Source: CAZDKO01 sp964506075 [NCBI: uncultured bacterium] (GTDB lineage Bacteria; CAZDME01; JAYEMH01). From it: a DNA stretch of 58,494 bases. Both the position numbers and the translations under genes were made by a program. The notes under the pieces are model-generated. The model searched no databases. It saw only the letters and a list, made by a program, of their open reading frames with translations, and was not told where the DNA came from. Positions 23,858-32,206 of the stretch are shown here, piece after piece. The DNA lies in NCBI GenBank assembly GCA_964506075.1, contig CAZDKO010000006.1, positions 2,036 to 60,529 of the forward strand, written 5' to 3'. Within the stretch, counting starts at the first letter, position 1; each line of letters begins with the position of its first letter.

Positions 23858-24478
23858 TTACTTCCCGTACAAAGCCGTTAATTGCTCAACCGTGGGATTG
23901 CCCGCATAATACTCTCCTTGCGGCCCGATATAACCGTCATTTTGTTTAATCAATCTAACCGGGGTATAGCTGCCGTTTGAATTAGGGACGTGGATCGTCA
24001 CGGCCTGACCGGGTACATTTTGCAGTTGAGTAACCTCCGGAGAAAGAACTAAAGCCGCGGGAACCGCGGGAGGAGGCGAAACAAGCATATATCCGGAAGG
24101 ACAAGCCGTATAGTAGACGTTATCGCAATAATAGTAGGTCGTCCCTCTAACTACCATGGCTCTGTGGCCTCTCGGAAGCACCCTGACTGTTCTAACCGTG
24201 CTAACCACCGGACCCGTTGAACAGGCCGAATCCGCAGCCAGGGAACTGGCCGCCAGAACACCAACTAACCCTAAAACCAGAGCGCCGCAAACTATAGCCG
24301 CATCATTGTCATCATACCGGTGCCTTGTCTCAACATGTCCCGGTCTTCTATTATATTCATGCGACCTCCTCGGCGCATTCATTCTCGGACGGGCCAAAGC
24401 ATCGGCCGATTGCGCCGTAATAATTAAACCGCAAAGCAATACCACAAATAATTTATTGAAAAATATTTTTTTGTTCAT
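23858..24478 (-). CDS. exported protein of unknown function (DUF6515-like)
   Basis: This 206-residue protein has a signal peptide (FFNKLFVVLLCGLIITAQS) and an Arg/His-rich stretch (NRRPGHVETRHRYDD). A hydrophobic glycine/alanine segment (AAIVCGALVLGLVGVLAASS) follows. The later module GTTYYYCDNVYYTACPSGYM then VSPPP resembles the DUF6515-like surface or periplasmic proteins. It is the last gene of the ECF sigma operon, one base after the Spy-like gene, so it is probably part of an envelope-stress response. Enzymatic motifs are not visible. Confidence 0.65.
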   Translation of the reverse strand: MNKKIFFNKLFVVLLCGLIITAQSADALARPRMNAPRRSHEYNRRPGHVETRHRYDDNDAAIVCGALVLGLVGVLAASSLAADSACSTGPVVSTVRTVRVLPRGHRAMVVRGTTYYYCDNVYYTACPSGYMLVSPPPAVPAALVLSPEVTQLQNVPGQAVTIHVPNSNGSYTPVRLIKQNDGYIGPQGEYYAGNPTVEQLTALYGK

Positions 24479-24479
24479 T

Positions 24480-24986
24480 TTAATCCCCCTTTCCGTATTT
24501 CCGCGAGTGCGGATTATGTTCCTTAAACGACCCGTGAGCGTCTCCTGAGTGTCTCTGTTTACGTCTATTTTCGAATTCTTCTAATAACGTCTTGAATTTT
24601 TCCTGTTGCCGGGTATTAAGAATATCTATAATCTGCTGGTCGCCTTTTTTCTTGATACCGTCAATGGTGTTACGAACTTCTTTTCCGACCTGGCCGATTT
24701 CCTGACGCGTCTGTTCTATAATCTCTTTAACCTTGCCTTGCTGGTCCTGATTAAGCTCTAATTTGGTAGTCAGCATCATAAAGAGACGGTCATGGCCTCT
24801 TTCTTTTCCGGCTCTAAAATCTTTTGACCGATGCCACATAAATCGCTCCACTCTTTCGGTAAAATTCGGCCTTCCCGGACTGACGTAAGAAAGACTTACC
24901 TTTTTAGCTATACCGGCGCCGACCACTACTCCGGCCAAAACACACAAGACTCCAAATATCGCCAGATACATTGCGTTCTTATTCAT
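24480..24986 (-). CDS. membrane-anchored Spy/CpxP-like (heavy-metal sensor type) protein
   Basis: This 168-residue protein has one N-terminal transmembrane helix (about residues 7-27). A long charged helical body follows with LELNQDQQGKVKEIIEQTR, comparable to the LTxxQ-type repeats of Spy/CpxP and the periplasmic heavy-metal sensor (CnrX-like) family. The C-terminal tail is His-rich (QRHSGDAHGSFKEHNPHSR), so metal binding is conceivable. It is encoded directly after the anti-sigma factor with an 8-base overlap, preceded by GGAGGTGG. It probably senses or buffers periplasmic stress. The assignment rests on architecture rather than clear motifs. Confidence 0.6.
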   Translation of the reverse strand: MNKNAMYLAIFGVLCVLAGVVVGAGIAKKVSLSYVSPGRPNFTERVERFMWHRSKDFRAGKERGHDRLFMMLTTKLELNQDQQGKVKEIIEQTRQEIGQVGKEVRNTIDGIKKKGDQQIIDILNTRQQEKFKTLLEEFENRRKQRHSGDAHGSFKEHNPHSRKYGKGD

Positions 24987-25446
24987 TTAAACCACCTCCG
25001 TTTAAATCCTGCCCTCCCAGAATTAACCCTAAAGCCGCCTCTGTGGTTACCGGCGTCCCGCTTAAGAGGTTATCTGCCAGAGAAAACTCACTAACCTTTG
25101 GCCCGGCGGAAATTAAAAACAGAAAGAGAAGCGATAAGACAATCGTCGCCACCGGGATGGGAATAAGCCGGCGGGAAAGATTACCCAGGTCAATCAAGGA
25201 AAGTCTTTTCCGGCGACGCTCTTGCCGGGTGATTTCCTCCCGTAAACGGCTAACCAGATAATTCTCCGGCAGGATCAGCCGCTCTTTTCCGGAAACAAGC
25301 TCCTTGACCCGGGAAAGTTCCAATAATTCTTTTTTACAAAGAGAACAGGAATTAAGGTGCGTTTCAACCAGATTGGTTTCGGTCTCACCCGTCTCCTTAT
25401 CCAGATACCGGGATAATAATCTTTTTACCTTAAGGCATTCCTTCAT
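24979..25446 (-). CDS. zinc-finger (ZAS) anti-sigma factor
   Basis: This 155-residue protein has the zf-HC2/ZAS pattern CLKVKRLLSRYLDKE then HLNSCSLCKKEL, giving the H-x3-C-x2-C zinc site of group IV anti-sigma factors. A single transmembrane helix (VATIVLSLLFLFLISAG) lies near residues 105-122. A short C-terminal periplasmic part follows. It overlaps the ECF sigma gene by 4 bases (ATGA type), the standard arrangement for a sigma/anti-sigma pair. It should hold the sigma factor at the membrane until an envelope signal releases it. Confidence 0.88.
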   Translation of the reverse strand: MKECLKVKRLLSRYLDKETGETETNLVETHLNSCSLCKKELLELSRVKELVSGKERLILPENYLVSRLREEITRQERRRKRLSLIDLGNLSRRLIPIPVATIVLSLLFLFLISAGPKVSEFSLADNLLSGTPVTTEAALGLILGGQDLNGGGLNE

Positions 25447-26024
25447 TGCGATTCACTCCTCAACTTAAGCAGTTCCGTTTTGAGAAATTGTCTGGCACGG
25501 TAAATCCTTGATTCCACCGTTCCGAGGCGACAACGTAAAACCCTGGCTATTTCAACATAGCTTAACCCATCAATATCCTTAAGCACCAGCGCCACCCTGA
25601 ATTTAAAAGGAACGTTTTCTAACGCTTTCTGAACCATCTGTTCTTTTTCCTTAAGCAGCAGCGTATCCCCGGGACCCCGGCTGCCGGCAACAATATTTTT
25701 AAGGATATCTTCATCATTATTAATAAAACCCCTTCTCCGGCGCGCGAAATCATAAGTCGTATTGACAACGATACGGTAAAGCCAGGTTGAAAAGAGTGAG
25801 CGTTCTTTAAAAGACCTTAAGTGACGGTAAACCTTCAAAAATACCTCCTGGGTGATGTCTTCGCTTTCCCGGTCTTTCCCGAGCAAGGAATAAACGATAT
25901 TCAAAGCCCTATTTTGGTACTTTTGCACCAGCATTTCGAATCCTTTCTCTTCTCCAGAGAGAAACTGCTCTATATAAAGATTGTCTTCGTTTTTCTCTTT
26001 CTTCATATAATTAGACGCACCCAT
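25443..26024 (-). CDS. ECF-family RNA polymerase sigma factor
   Basis: This 193-residue sigma-70 family protein has region 2 (FEMLVQKYQNRALNIVYSLL then SEDITQEVFLKVYRHL and STWLYRIVVNTTYDF) and region 4 (ALVLKDIDGLSYVEIARVL with RLGTVESRIYRAR). No region 1 or 3 is present, as in ECF sigmas. The start may be 26024 or the ATG at 26006 (MKKEKN). The cognate anti-sigma and two envelope proteins follow in one operon. A possible self-recognised promoter (GGAAGTT, 15 bases, CGTTAAT) lies at 26071-26099. Confidence 0.92.
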   Translation of the reverse strand: MGASNYMKKEKNEDNLYIEQFLSGEEKGFEMLVQKYQNRALNIVYSLLGKDRESEDITQEVFLKVYRHLRSFKERSLFSTWLYRIVVNTTYDFARRRRGFINNDEDILKNIVAGSRGPGDTLLLKEKEQMVQKALENVPFKFRVALVLKDIDGLSYVEIARVLRCRLGTVESRIYRARQFLKTELLKLRSESQ

Positions 26025-26070
26025 CAGAAATTTATTCCCAAAATTTTCAATTTTTTTTAAGAAAACCGGG

Positions 26071-26099
26071 ATTAACGCTTATTTTCCCCGGGAACTTCC
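26071..26099 (-). promoter_or_regulatory. possible ECF-type autoregulated promoter
   Basis: On the minus strand GGAAGTT (26093-26099), 15 bases, CGTTAAT (26071-26077), about 50 bases before the sigma gene. This resembles the GGAAC...CGTC/GTCTAA pattern of ECF promoters only loosely, and no second copy was found in the window. Confidence 0.3.
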
Positions 26100-26261
26100 T
26101 CTTGCATCGCAATCAAATTCCCTTACAAAAACTCTAAAAATTTATTGGACTCATCTTCCGGGATTAAGGATAATTATCTTAACACAAAACAAGGAGTGTA
26201 TAAAGAAAATCGGCAGGCGAAAATTTACTGGAAATAACTTTAGGTGGGAAATTTAACTGTA

Positions 26262-26741
26262 TTATTTAAGCTTAACTCGTTTGGGAATTTTCTTACCTTT
26301 AAAATGCCTGTCAATCCAACCGCTTTTAACGCGGGCTCTGGAGTCAAATTGAGCTACGTACGGCTTGATATCTAGCAATGGAGTACCGTCCAGTATATCA
26401 ACTTCAGAAAAAGCAATAGTATTACCTTTGACCTTTTCCAGTTTCACAATAGATAACCCGAGGTGATTGGGGCGATGGGGACTTCTTATCGCGAATATAC
26501 CGTGTTCCTTATCTTCAAGGAAAGGTTTTCCAACAAGCCTCTCTTCTTTTGAGCGGTTAAAATAATAAATTAAAATGAGATGGGAAAAATTCTCAATATC
26601 CTTCAGGCCATTTCTATACTTCGGGTGCAGATGAATCGTCCCCCTGACGCCTTTTTTAAATTTACCCTGAATCGGCATACCCTTGGGTTCTTTATAAGGA
26701 GTACGGATTACACCTATCGGTTTTAATTTAATATAATTCAT
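26262..26741 (-). CDS. trmO: TrmO/TsaA-like tRNA N6-methyltransferase family protein
   Basis: This 159-residue protein of the TsaA/YaeB (TrmO) family starts LKPIGVIRTPYKEPKGMPIQ and carries the conserved IRSPHRPNHLGLSIVKLEKV and LDGTPLLDIKPYVAQFD segments. TrmO methylates N6 of t6A37 in some threonine tRNAs using SAM. The protein is shorter than E. coli TrmO (about 235 residues) and lacks its C-terminal domain, as do archaeal homologues, so substrate range is uncertain. GAGGAT precedes the ATG. It has its own promoter candidate and stands alone. Confidence 0.82.
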   Translation of the reverse strand: MNYIKLKPIGVIRTPYKEPKGMPIQGKFKKGVRGTIHLHPKYRNGLKDIENFSHLILIYYFNRSKEERLVGKPFLEDKEHGIFAIRSPHRPNHLGLSIVKLEKVKGNTIAFSEVDILDGTPLLDIKPYVAQFDSRARVKSGWIDRHFKGKKIPKRVKLK

Positions 26742-26784
26742 CTAAATCCTCTTTTCTCTGTTCTATTTTGCCCATAGCATCTAT

Positions 26785-26813
26785 ATTTTATCTGTTTTCC
26801 AGTAAGCAGGCAA
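26785..26813 (-). promoter_or_regulatory. promoter of the trmO-like gene
   Basis: On the minus strand TTGCCT (26808-26813), 17 bases, TAAAAT (26785-26790), 44 bases before the ATG at 26741. Confidence 0.5.
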
Positions 26814-26873
26814 GATTATTTATGGTGTGTGTCGTTTCTAAAGAAACAAAACCCGGGGGAGCAACGAAGAAAT

Positions 26874-28205
26874 TCAGGAACTTGTTATTTTTAACACCCT
26901 GGCAGACCATATAATCCCGATAATACCGGCCAGGACGTCAGTCACCAATCTCCCCACGAAAACACCCGTGAGGCCGAAAATCCTTGCTCCGATAAAAGAC
27001 AGCGGAATTAATAAAACAATCACCCGAATAACGTTTAAAATAGCGGCGGAGACCGGTTTATGGATACCCGTCAGGCAAAAGCCGGCATAACGATGCACTT
27101 CCAAAAGACCATAGCCGAAACAGGTAATACAAATATATCTAATTAAAACTTTTATCACTTCAGGGTCCCGGGAAAATAATTCTGCCAACGGACGGATAGT
27201 CACGAAAAAAACCCCGGCAATAACAAAGCCGAAAATCAAAGCAAACGTCATGGTAATCTTTCTAGCATCTTTAATCCGGTCGAAACGCCGGGCACCGTAA
27301 TTTTGAGCCACAAAAGGAACCAAGGACATTCCTACCGTCATCGGTATCATAAAGGCAAACATTTCAATCCGGCTGGCAACACCGCAGGCGGCTACCGCCG
27401 CCGGGCCGAAATCCGCCATAATTCTGATAATTACGGCGGTGGAAACGGGATTCAAAACAGAACTTAAGGTACTCGGAATACCGATATGAAGAATCTTTCT
27501 CCAGGAGTCAAAAATATGCCGGCGGGAAAAAAAGGCAAAAGAAATTAAATGATACCTTTTATGCAGAATATAAATTGCCGCAATTAAAATAAGCCCATGT
27601 GATAAAACCGTAGCCAGGGCTGCCCCGCTTATTCCCATTCTGGGAAAACCAAAAAGGCCAAAAATCAAAAGCGGGTCAAGAATAAAATTTAAAACCGTCC
27701 CTCCGACTATTAAAAAACTGGCCGCCTTAGTATTACCGGCGCCGATAATAATGTCACCAACCATCATCAGGATAACCATGAAGACCGCTCCGTAATACCA
27801 AATTTTCATATATTGCTCAATCAAAGGAAGAACGTCACTCTCCGCGCCTAAATGTATAAATAAAGAGTCCATCGTCAATAAGCCGACTATAGAAATAACA
27901 GAAGCCAAAATTAAAGCTAAAAAAAGCGTATGAGTGGTCAGGGTCGCCGCCGCCTCATGGTCTTTTCGACCCAGGGCGTGAGCCACAACCGTCATCGCTC
28001 CGGTCCCCACCCCGCGCGTGATGAATCCCAGCAGCATCACTACCGGAAACGTAAAGGACATCGCGGCTAAAGCGGTCGTTCCCAATCGGGAAACAAACCA
28101 CGTATCCGTTAAATTATACGCGTTCATGGCAAAGGTCCCGGCTAACATCGGAACGGCCATTTTTATCAGGGTTCTGGGAACACTTTCTCTGACTAATCTG
28201 GGCAT
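26874..28205 (-). CDS. MATE-family efflux transporter
   Basis: This 443-residue, 12-helix protein has two homologous MatE halves. The first has MLAGTFAMNAYNLTDTWFVS and the second IPSTLSSVLNPVSTAVI. DinF/NorM-like proteins export drugs or metabolites in exchange for sodium or protons. I start it at the ATG at 28205 (MPRLVRESVPRTLIKM), preceded by a good GGAGAT site. The frame extends to 28286, but that region is the terminator and promoter of the gap. The substrate cannot be read from the sequence. Confidence 0.92.
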   Translation of the reverse strand: MPRLVRESVPRTLIKMAVPMLAGTFAMNAYNLTDTWFVSRLGTTALAAMSFTFPVVMLLGFITRGVGTGAMTVVAHALGRKDHEAAATLTTHTLFLALILASVISIVGLLTMDSLFIHLGAESDVLPLIEQYMKIWYYGAVFMVILMMVGDIIIGAGNTKAASFLIVGGTVLNFILDPLLIFGLFGFPRMGISGAALATVLSHGLILIAAIYILHKRYHLISFAFFSRRHIFDSWRKILHIGIPSTLSSVLNPVSTAVIIRIMADFGPAAVAACGVASRIEMFAFMIPMTVGMSLVPFVAQNYGARRFDRIKDARKITMTFALIFGFVIAGVFFVTIRPLAELFSRDPEVIKVLIRYICITCFGYGLLEVHRYAGFCLTGIHKPVSAAILNVIRVIVLLIPLSFIGARIFGLTGVFVGRLVTDVLAGIIGIIWSARVLKITSS

Positions 28206-28233
28206 TTCAATATCTCCGTTAATTTTACCGGAT

Positions 28234-28272
28234 AAAAAAACCGGATACAAAAGCCACATTGTATCCGGTTTT
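28234..28272 (-). terminator. rho-independent terminator after the LolA-like gene
   Basis: A perfect 14-base inverted repeat (28237-28250 and 28259-28272; AAAACCGGATACAA with TTGTATCCGGTTTT) has an 8-base loop. On the minus strand it is followed by a run of seven T residues. It closes the barrel-ABC-LolA operon. Its left arm also contains a TACAAT that serves as the -10 of the next promoter. Confidence 0.85.
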
Positions 28273-28286
28273 AGAAAGAAGTGCAA
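28258..28286 (-). promoter_or_regulatory. promoter of the MATE gene, overlapping the terminator
   Basis: On the minus strand TTGCAC (28281-28286), 17 bases, TACAAT (28258-28263). The -35 lies just after the preceding stop codon and the -10 lies inside the left arm of the terminator hairpin. Confidence 0.55.
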
Positions 28287-28296
28287 GGCTTATCGG

Positions 28297-29034
28297 TTAT
28301 TTGCGTAAAGAAGCCTTGGAGAATATATAATCCGGTATCTCAACGTTAAACTCAATCTCATCAACAATAAATTCCGTACCTTCACCGACGGCTAAAGCAT
28401 CTTTAAAAACCATTCTTTTCGGATACCACCGGCCCTGAACTTTAAAGACTTCGTTAATCGAGAGGGTCTTAAGAAGTTTCCCGCTCTTGGCGAAACGCTC
28501 TTCTCTTAAAGGCAGAAACCGCTCTTTATCAACCCACATTTTTCGCGAATGGTAGGCAATATCTTCTCTCTTGGCCAAAAGATTAAGGACATAACAATTG
28601 CGCCCGTTTATATCCTCTTCACCAAGCAATTCGGCCTCATACATATTGGTAAGCTTCGGGTCTTCCATGTAATCTTCGTAAGACAAATCAGAACCCATTA
28701 TCGAACGCCTCAGCATATGACCGGCTATTTTAACCACCCGGTCGGTCGAAGGAGAGTATATCCACAGCTCATCACCAATCTTGAGCATCTTGGTACCTTC
28801 CTCCCGCGGCGGCGAGAGGTATTCGGTAAAAGCATCGTCAATACCACGCACCCAGGACTGAGCCTGTAAAGTCCGTGTGCCCCGGCGCCCTTTAATAACC
28901 ATAGTGGAAATAACTTTTCTGTTTTCAGCTACATAATTATCGTCAACTTTCCGGAGGATATCCGGACCGGTAAGCTCCACGGCCAAAGCCGAACTACAGG
29001 CCGCCATCAGAATAAAAAAGATTATTTTTTTCAT
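28297..29034 (-). CDS. LolA-like outer-membrane lipoprotein-sorting protein
   Basis: This 245-residue periplasmic protein has a signal peptide (MKKIIFFILMAACSSALA). The body matches the COG2834 family: TMVIKGRRGTRTLQAQSW, LWIYSPSTDRVVKIAGHM, SIMGSDLSYEDYMEDP and REERFAKSGKLLKTLSINE. The half-open barrel of such proteins carries lipids or lipoproteins across the periplasm. It is last in an operon with an OM barrel, a LolD-like ATPase and two FtsX permeases (4-base overlap with the upstream gene), so it probably receives cargo extracted by that transporter. Confidence 0.88.
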   Translation of the reverse strand: MKKIIFFILMAACSSALAVELTGPDILRKVDDNYVAENRKVISTMVIKGRRGTRTLQAQSWVRGIDDAFTEYLSPPREEGTKMLKIGDELWIYSPSTDRVVKIAGHMLRRSIMGSDLSYEDYMEDPKLTNMYEAELLGEEDINGRNCYVLNLLAKREDIAYHSRKMWVDKERFLPLREERFAKSGKLLKTLSINEVFKVQGRWYPKRMVFKDALAVGEGTEFIVDEIEFNVEIPDYIFSKASLRK

Positions 29035-30305
29035 GCCTCCAGCTCCTTAAATAATTGCGCCGTTTGTCTTTTATAAATCCCGATACCGGCAAACATCGCC
29101 CCGATAACCGAAGCCAGGAGTCCGGGGAAAAAACCGATGACGTAACTCCACGACGTCACCCGGGCCCTGACGATGTTGGGTAGAAGAATGGCGGATTTTT
29201 GCATCATACTGCCAAAATCAAGTCCCGAACGCTCCAGGTAAAGAGAGACGGCGAGCCCGAAGAGCGTCCCGATGAAAGAACCGATTAAACCGATAATGAC
29301 GGCTTCAAAAATAACCCACCGGTAAAGCGCTCCTTTGGATTCACCCAGGGCCAGACGAACACCAAACTCCCCGTAGCGGCGAAGGCCGTTCATCAGGCCG
29401 GAATTCCAGAGTACAATGGACATGGCAACGATAAAAATAAGAACCAGAAAACTACCGGCGGTACCGGCAAACCGCAGGTATTCACCGAAGTCATTCTGCT
29501 GGCTTAAAGTAATCATTACCGGGGAAAATTCATCATTTTTATTAGAAAACTCCCGGTTAAATCTTCCGGCTAATTTCATCATCTTCTCGTCGGAATAGAG
29601 CATATCTTTTGAAAACCCCAGGACCTCACTGGCTCCGTCAGGCATATCCAGTGCCCGGCGCGCATCGTCAAGGTCAACAATAATCATTCCCCTATCCATG
29701 GCGTTAATGCCGAAAATCACCGTGCCGGCTATCTTAAAATTATGCATCGCCATCGCCCCGTACATAGTGGAGCCAATAAGCGTGGCGTTATCACCTATTT
29801 TTAACCCGAGCTTCCGGGCAAATTCGTCACTTATCAATATCTCATCAGATCCCCGCGGGAAATGCCCCCTGACAACAGCCTCTTTAAGATTTAAAATATT
29901 CGTCTCCGGGGTTTCCTGATTTAAAAGCTCTATTCCCAGTCCCATAACTGAACCCTGGATACGCGTTACCCCTTCACTGTCGGGAATATCCAGAAGCCCG
30001 CCGAAAAGAATCCGGGGGACCCATACCATATCCTTTTGAGTTTTTTTTAATTCTTCAAGAAGAGCCCCGGCGCCGATAATGGAAAGGTCATTGGGCTGTT
30101 GGTCCGATAACTCCCGATACGCCCGGGTTACGACTTTGACGTGGCCGGTATCAAATTTAGCCGTTGAGCTTAAGAGGTCGCCCATCACTCCCTGCATAAA
30201 GCTATAAATAAAAACGGTCAGGGAAGCGCCGGCGGCAACCATTAAAACCGGGAATAAACTTCGCGAACGGTCTCTGGTCAAGCCTTTTAAAATAAATCTA
30301 ATCAT
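29031..30305 (-). CDS. FtsX/LolE-type ABC transporter permease (second)
   Basis: This 424-residue MacB/FtsX-type permease has an N-terminal TM helix (about residues 15-40), a large periplasmic domain (about 45-270), and three C-terminal helices starting near FLVLIFIVAMSIVLWNSG. The cytoplasmic loop RRYGEFGVRLALGESKGALY contacts the ATPase. It resembles LolC/LolE-type lipoprotein-release permeases. It overlaps the first permease and the LolA-like gene by 4 bases each, giving tight translational coupling. Cargo is unknown. Confidence 0.9.
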   Translation of the reverse strand: MIRFILKGLTRDRSRSLFPVLMVAAGASLTVFIYSFMQGVMGDLLSSTAKFDTGHVKVVTRAYRELSDQQPNDLSIIGAGALLEELKKTQKDMVWVPRILFGGLLDIPDSEGVTRIQGSVMGLGIELLNQETPETNILNLKEAVVRGHFPRGSDEILISDEFARKLGLKIGDNATLIGSTMYGAMAMHNFKIAGTVIFGINAMDRGMIIVDLDDARRALDMPDGASEVLGFSKDMLYSDEKMMKLAGRFNREFSNKNDEFSPVMITLSQQNDFGEYLRFAGTAGSFLVLIFIVAMSIVLWNSGLMNGLRRYGEFGVRLALGESKGALYRWVIFEAVIIGLIGSFIGTLFGLAVSLYLERSGLDFGSMMQKSAILLPNIVRARVTSWSYVIGFFPGLLASVIGAMFAGIGIYKRQTAQLFKELEA

Positions 30306-31477
30306 GACACCTTACCTTTTAACGCCTCGGTCGGTTTTAGCCTGGCAATCTTACGGGTCGGTAAAAAACTGACGATGGTCACCGTTATCATAATCAAGAC
30401 CACCACCCCCAGAATCAGACTGAGGGAATAAACGGGAAAAAGCCGGTCTTGCAGCGCAAAACCGTAACTGTCGGTCGCCTGAGGAAGAGGAATACCTTTT
30501 GTCGAGGTTAGATATAAAAGGGGCGCGCCGATAACCGTAGCTACACCCAGAGCCAGGACGCCGAGCAACATGCCCTCAAGAGTAAAAAGGCAGATAACCT
30601 GAAACCGGGTCATGCCCAAAGCTATCAGGGTGCCGATTTCTTTTCGCCGCCGGAAAATAGCCAGCACCTGCGTATCAAAAATAGCCAGCATCCCGAGAAA
30701 TAACAAGACCGCGTAAATAATCCGGGCAGATGATCTTTTTGACTGCACCATAGCGGTAAGGTCTTTAAGCAAGAACGCCTGACTTTTTAATTTCCAGCCG
30801 GGAAAATCAGGATGCTCCGGGACGTCCTGTCCGATAACAACCATGGTCGCCTCCTCCGGCAGAACCGTCATCCGACGTAAATCTTCAAGACTCACCCAGA
30901 GCTGGTTCGTATCGATGGTAGGGACTTTGGTGCTCATAACCCGGATGATTTTACCTTCTACGGCGTCAAAGGTCCCGTGTTTATCCCGCCAGCGGATAGT
31001 CACGTAATCACCGACGGCGAGATTTCTACTTTTAGCCATGCGGGTCCCGATAAGAACCGGCAGGGCGTCTTCTTTAACCTCAAGAGCACCGGTGGGTATC
31101 CGTAAAACTTTCTGAGCCGGGTCAATCCCCTTTAAAAGCACTGTCTGCATTCTTCCCTGATGATAAAGAGCGGCCTGTCTTATTAAAATCGGTACCGCTT
31201 TTTGCTCTTTAACCAGGGCATCCAAACGGTCGGGCAACTGTCCATGACTGTCGTCATAAGAGAGGGCATCAAAGGGGTCATAACTTTCGTACCAGTACTG
31301 ACCACCGGCAATCTCATCATCAATCATCGCCCGGGAACCCTGCTCCAGCATACCGGTAAAAAACCCCTGATGCCAGGTCATAAGAACGTAGGTGAGAGCT
31401 AAAACGGCAACGTTAAGACCGGTTCTGAGTCCGGCGCCTTTAATGTTGCGATAAGCCAGTTTTAATTCCAGCATCAT
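30302..31477 (-). CDS. FtsX/LolC-type ABC transporter permease (first)
   Basis: This 391-residue permease has the same architecture as its neighbour: one N-terminal helix, a periplasmic domain and three C-terminal helices. The coupling loop is FRRRKEIGTLIALGMTRFQV and the C-terminus FLPTRKIARLKPTEALK. The last motif (LxPTEAL) is typical of MacB/LolC permeases. It begins 15 bases after the ATPase gene and overlaps the second permease by 4 bases, so the two probably form a heterodimer. Confidence 0.9.
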   Translation of the reverse strand: MMLELKLAYRNIKGAGLRTGLNVAVLALTYVLMTWHQGFFTGMLEQGSRAMIDDEIAGGQYWYESYDPFDALSYDDSHGQLPDRLDALVKEQKAVPILIRQAALYHQGRMQTVLLKGIDPAQKVLRIPTGALEVKEDALPVLIGTRMAKSRNLAVGDYVTIRWRDKHGTFDAVEGKIIRVMSTKVPTIDTNQLWVSLEDLRRMTVLPEEATMVVIGQDVPEHPDFPGWKLKSQAFLLKDLTAMVQSKRSSARIIYAVLLFLGMLAIFDTQVLAIFRRRKEIGTLIALGMTRFQVICLFTLEGMLLGVLALGVATVIGAPLLYLTSTKGIPLPQATDSYGFALQDRLFPVYSLSLILGVVVLIMITVTIVSFLPTRKIARLKPTEALKGKVS

Positions 31478-31492
31478 AATAATATTTCCCCA

Positions 31493-32182
31493 TTAACCGA
31501 TAATCTCATCCTTCACCGTTCGTCCGTCTATCAGATGAATTTTTCTTCTTAAATAACGGATTACCTTCTCATCGTGCGTGGCAAAGATAAAAGTGCTTTT
31601 TAACTCTTTATTAAGTTTGACCATCATCTCCAGGATATTATAGGAATTATCAGCGTCAAGGTTAGCCGTCGGTTCATCCGCCAAGACCAGCTCCGGGCGC
31701 TTGACTATGGCTCTGGCTACGGCTACCCGCTGTGATTCTCCCCCGGAAAGCTGCGCGGGTCTTGAATTAACCTTATCGCTTAAACCCACCCACTCCAGGG
31801 CGTCAATAATTTTTCTTTTCCTTTCCTCCTCCGGCATCTTAAGAAGCAATAAAGGAAATTCAACGTTTTCATAGACGGTGTAAACAGGAAGCAGGTTATA
31901 CGTCTGAAAGATAAAACCCATATGGTGATTACGTAGTGAGGCGGATTCCCGGTGAGACAAGTCTTCTATCTTTTTATCCAGAACGACCGCACTCCCGGAT
32001 GAGGGGGTATCGAGTGCCCCGATGATGTTTAAGAGCGTCGTTTTCCCCGAACCGCTCGGCCCGACAATACCGGAGAATTCACCTTTTTCAAATTTAAGGT
32101 TGATATTATCAAGGGCGGTAAATTTCCCGCCTCCGACGGGATAGTCTTTAACTATTTTCTCCAGTATTACTATCGACATCAA
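31493..32182 (-). CDS. LolD/MacB-type ABC transporter ATPase
   Basis: This 229-residue ATPase has Walker A GPSGSGKTTLLNIIG, the Q-loop FQTYNLLPVYT, signature LSGGESQRVAVARA and Walker B LVLADEPTANLD with an H-loop in FATHDEKV. It belongs to the MacB/LolD/FtsE group, in which ATP hydrolysis drives mechanical movement of FtsX-type permeases. It lies 24 bases after the barrel gene and 15 bases before the first permease. Confidence 0.95.
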   Translation of the reverse strand: MMSIVILEKIVKDYPVGGGKFTALDNINLKFEKGEFSGIVGPSGSGKTTLLNIIGALDTPSSGSAVVLDKKIEDLSHRESASLRNHHMGFIFQTYNLLPVYTVYENVEFPLLLLKMPEEERKRKIIDALEWVGLSDKVNSRPAQLSGGESQRVAVARAIVKRPELVLADEPTANLDADNSYNILEMMVKLNKELKSTFIFATHDEKVIRYLRRKIHLIDGRTVKDEIIG

Positions 32183-32206
32183 TCGGCCTCCTTTTCAGAA
32201 AGGATT

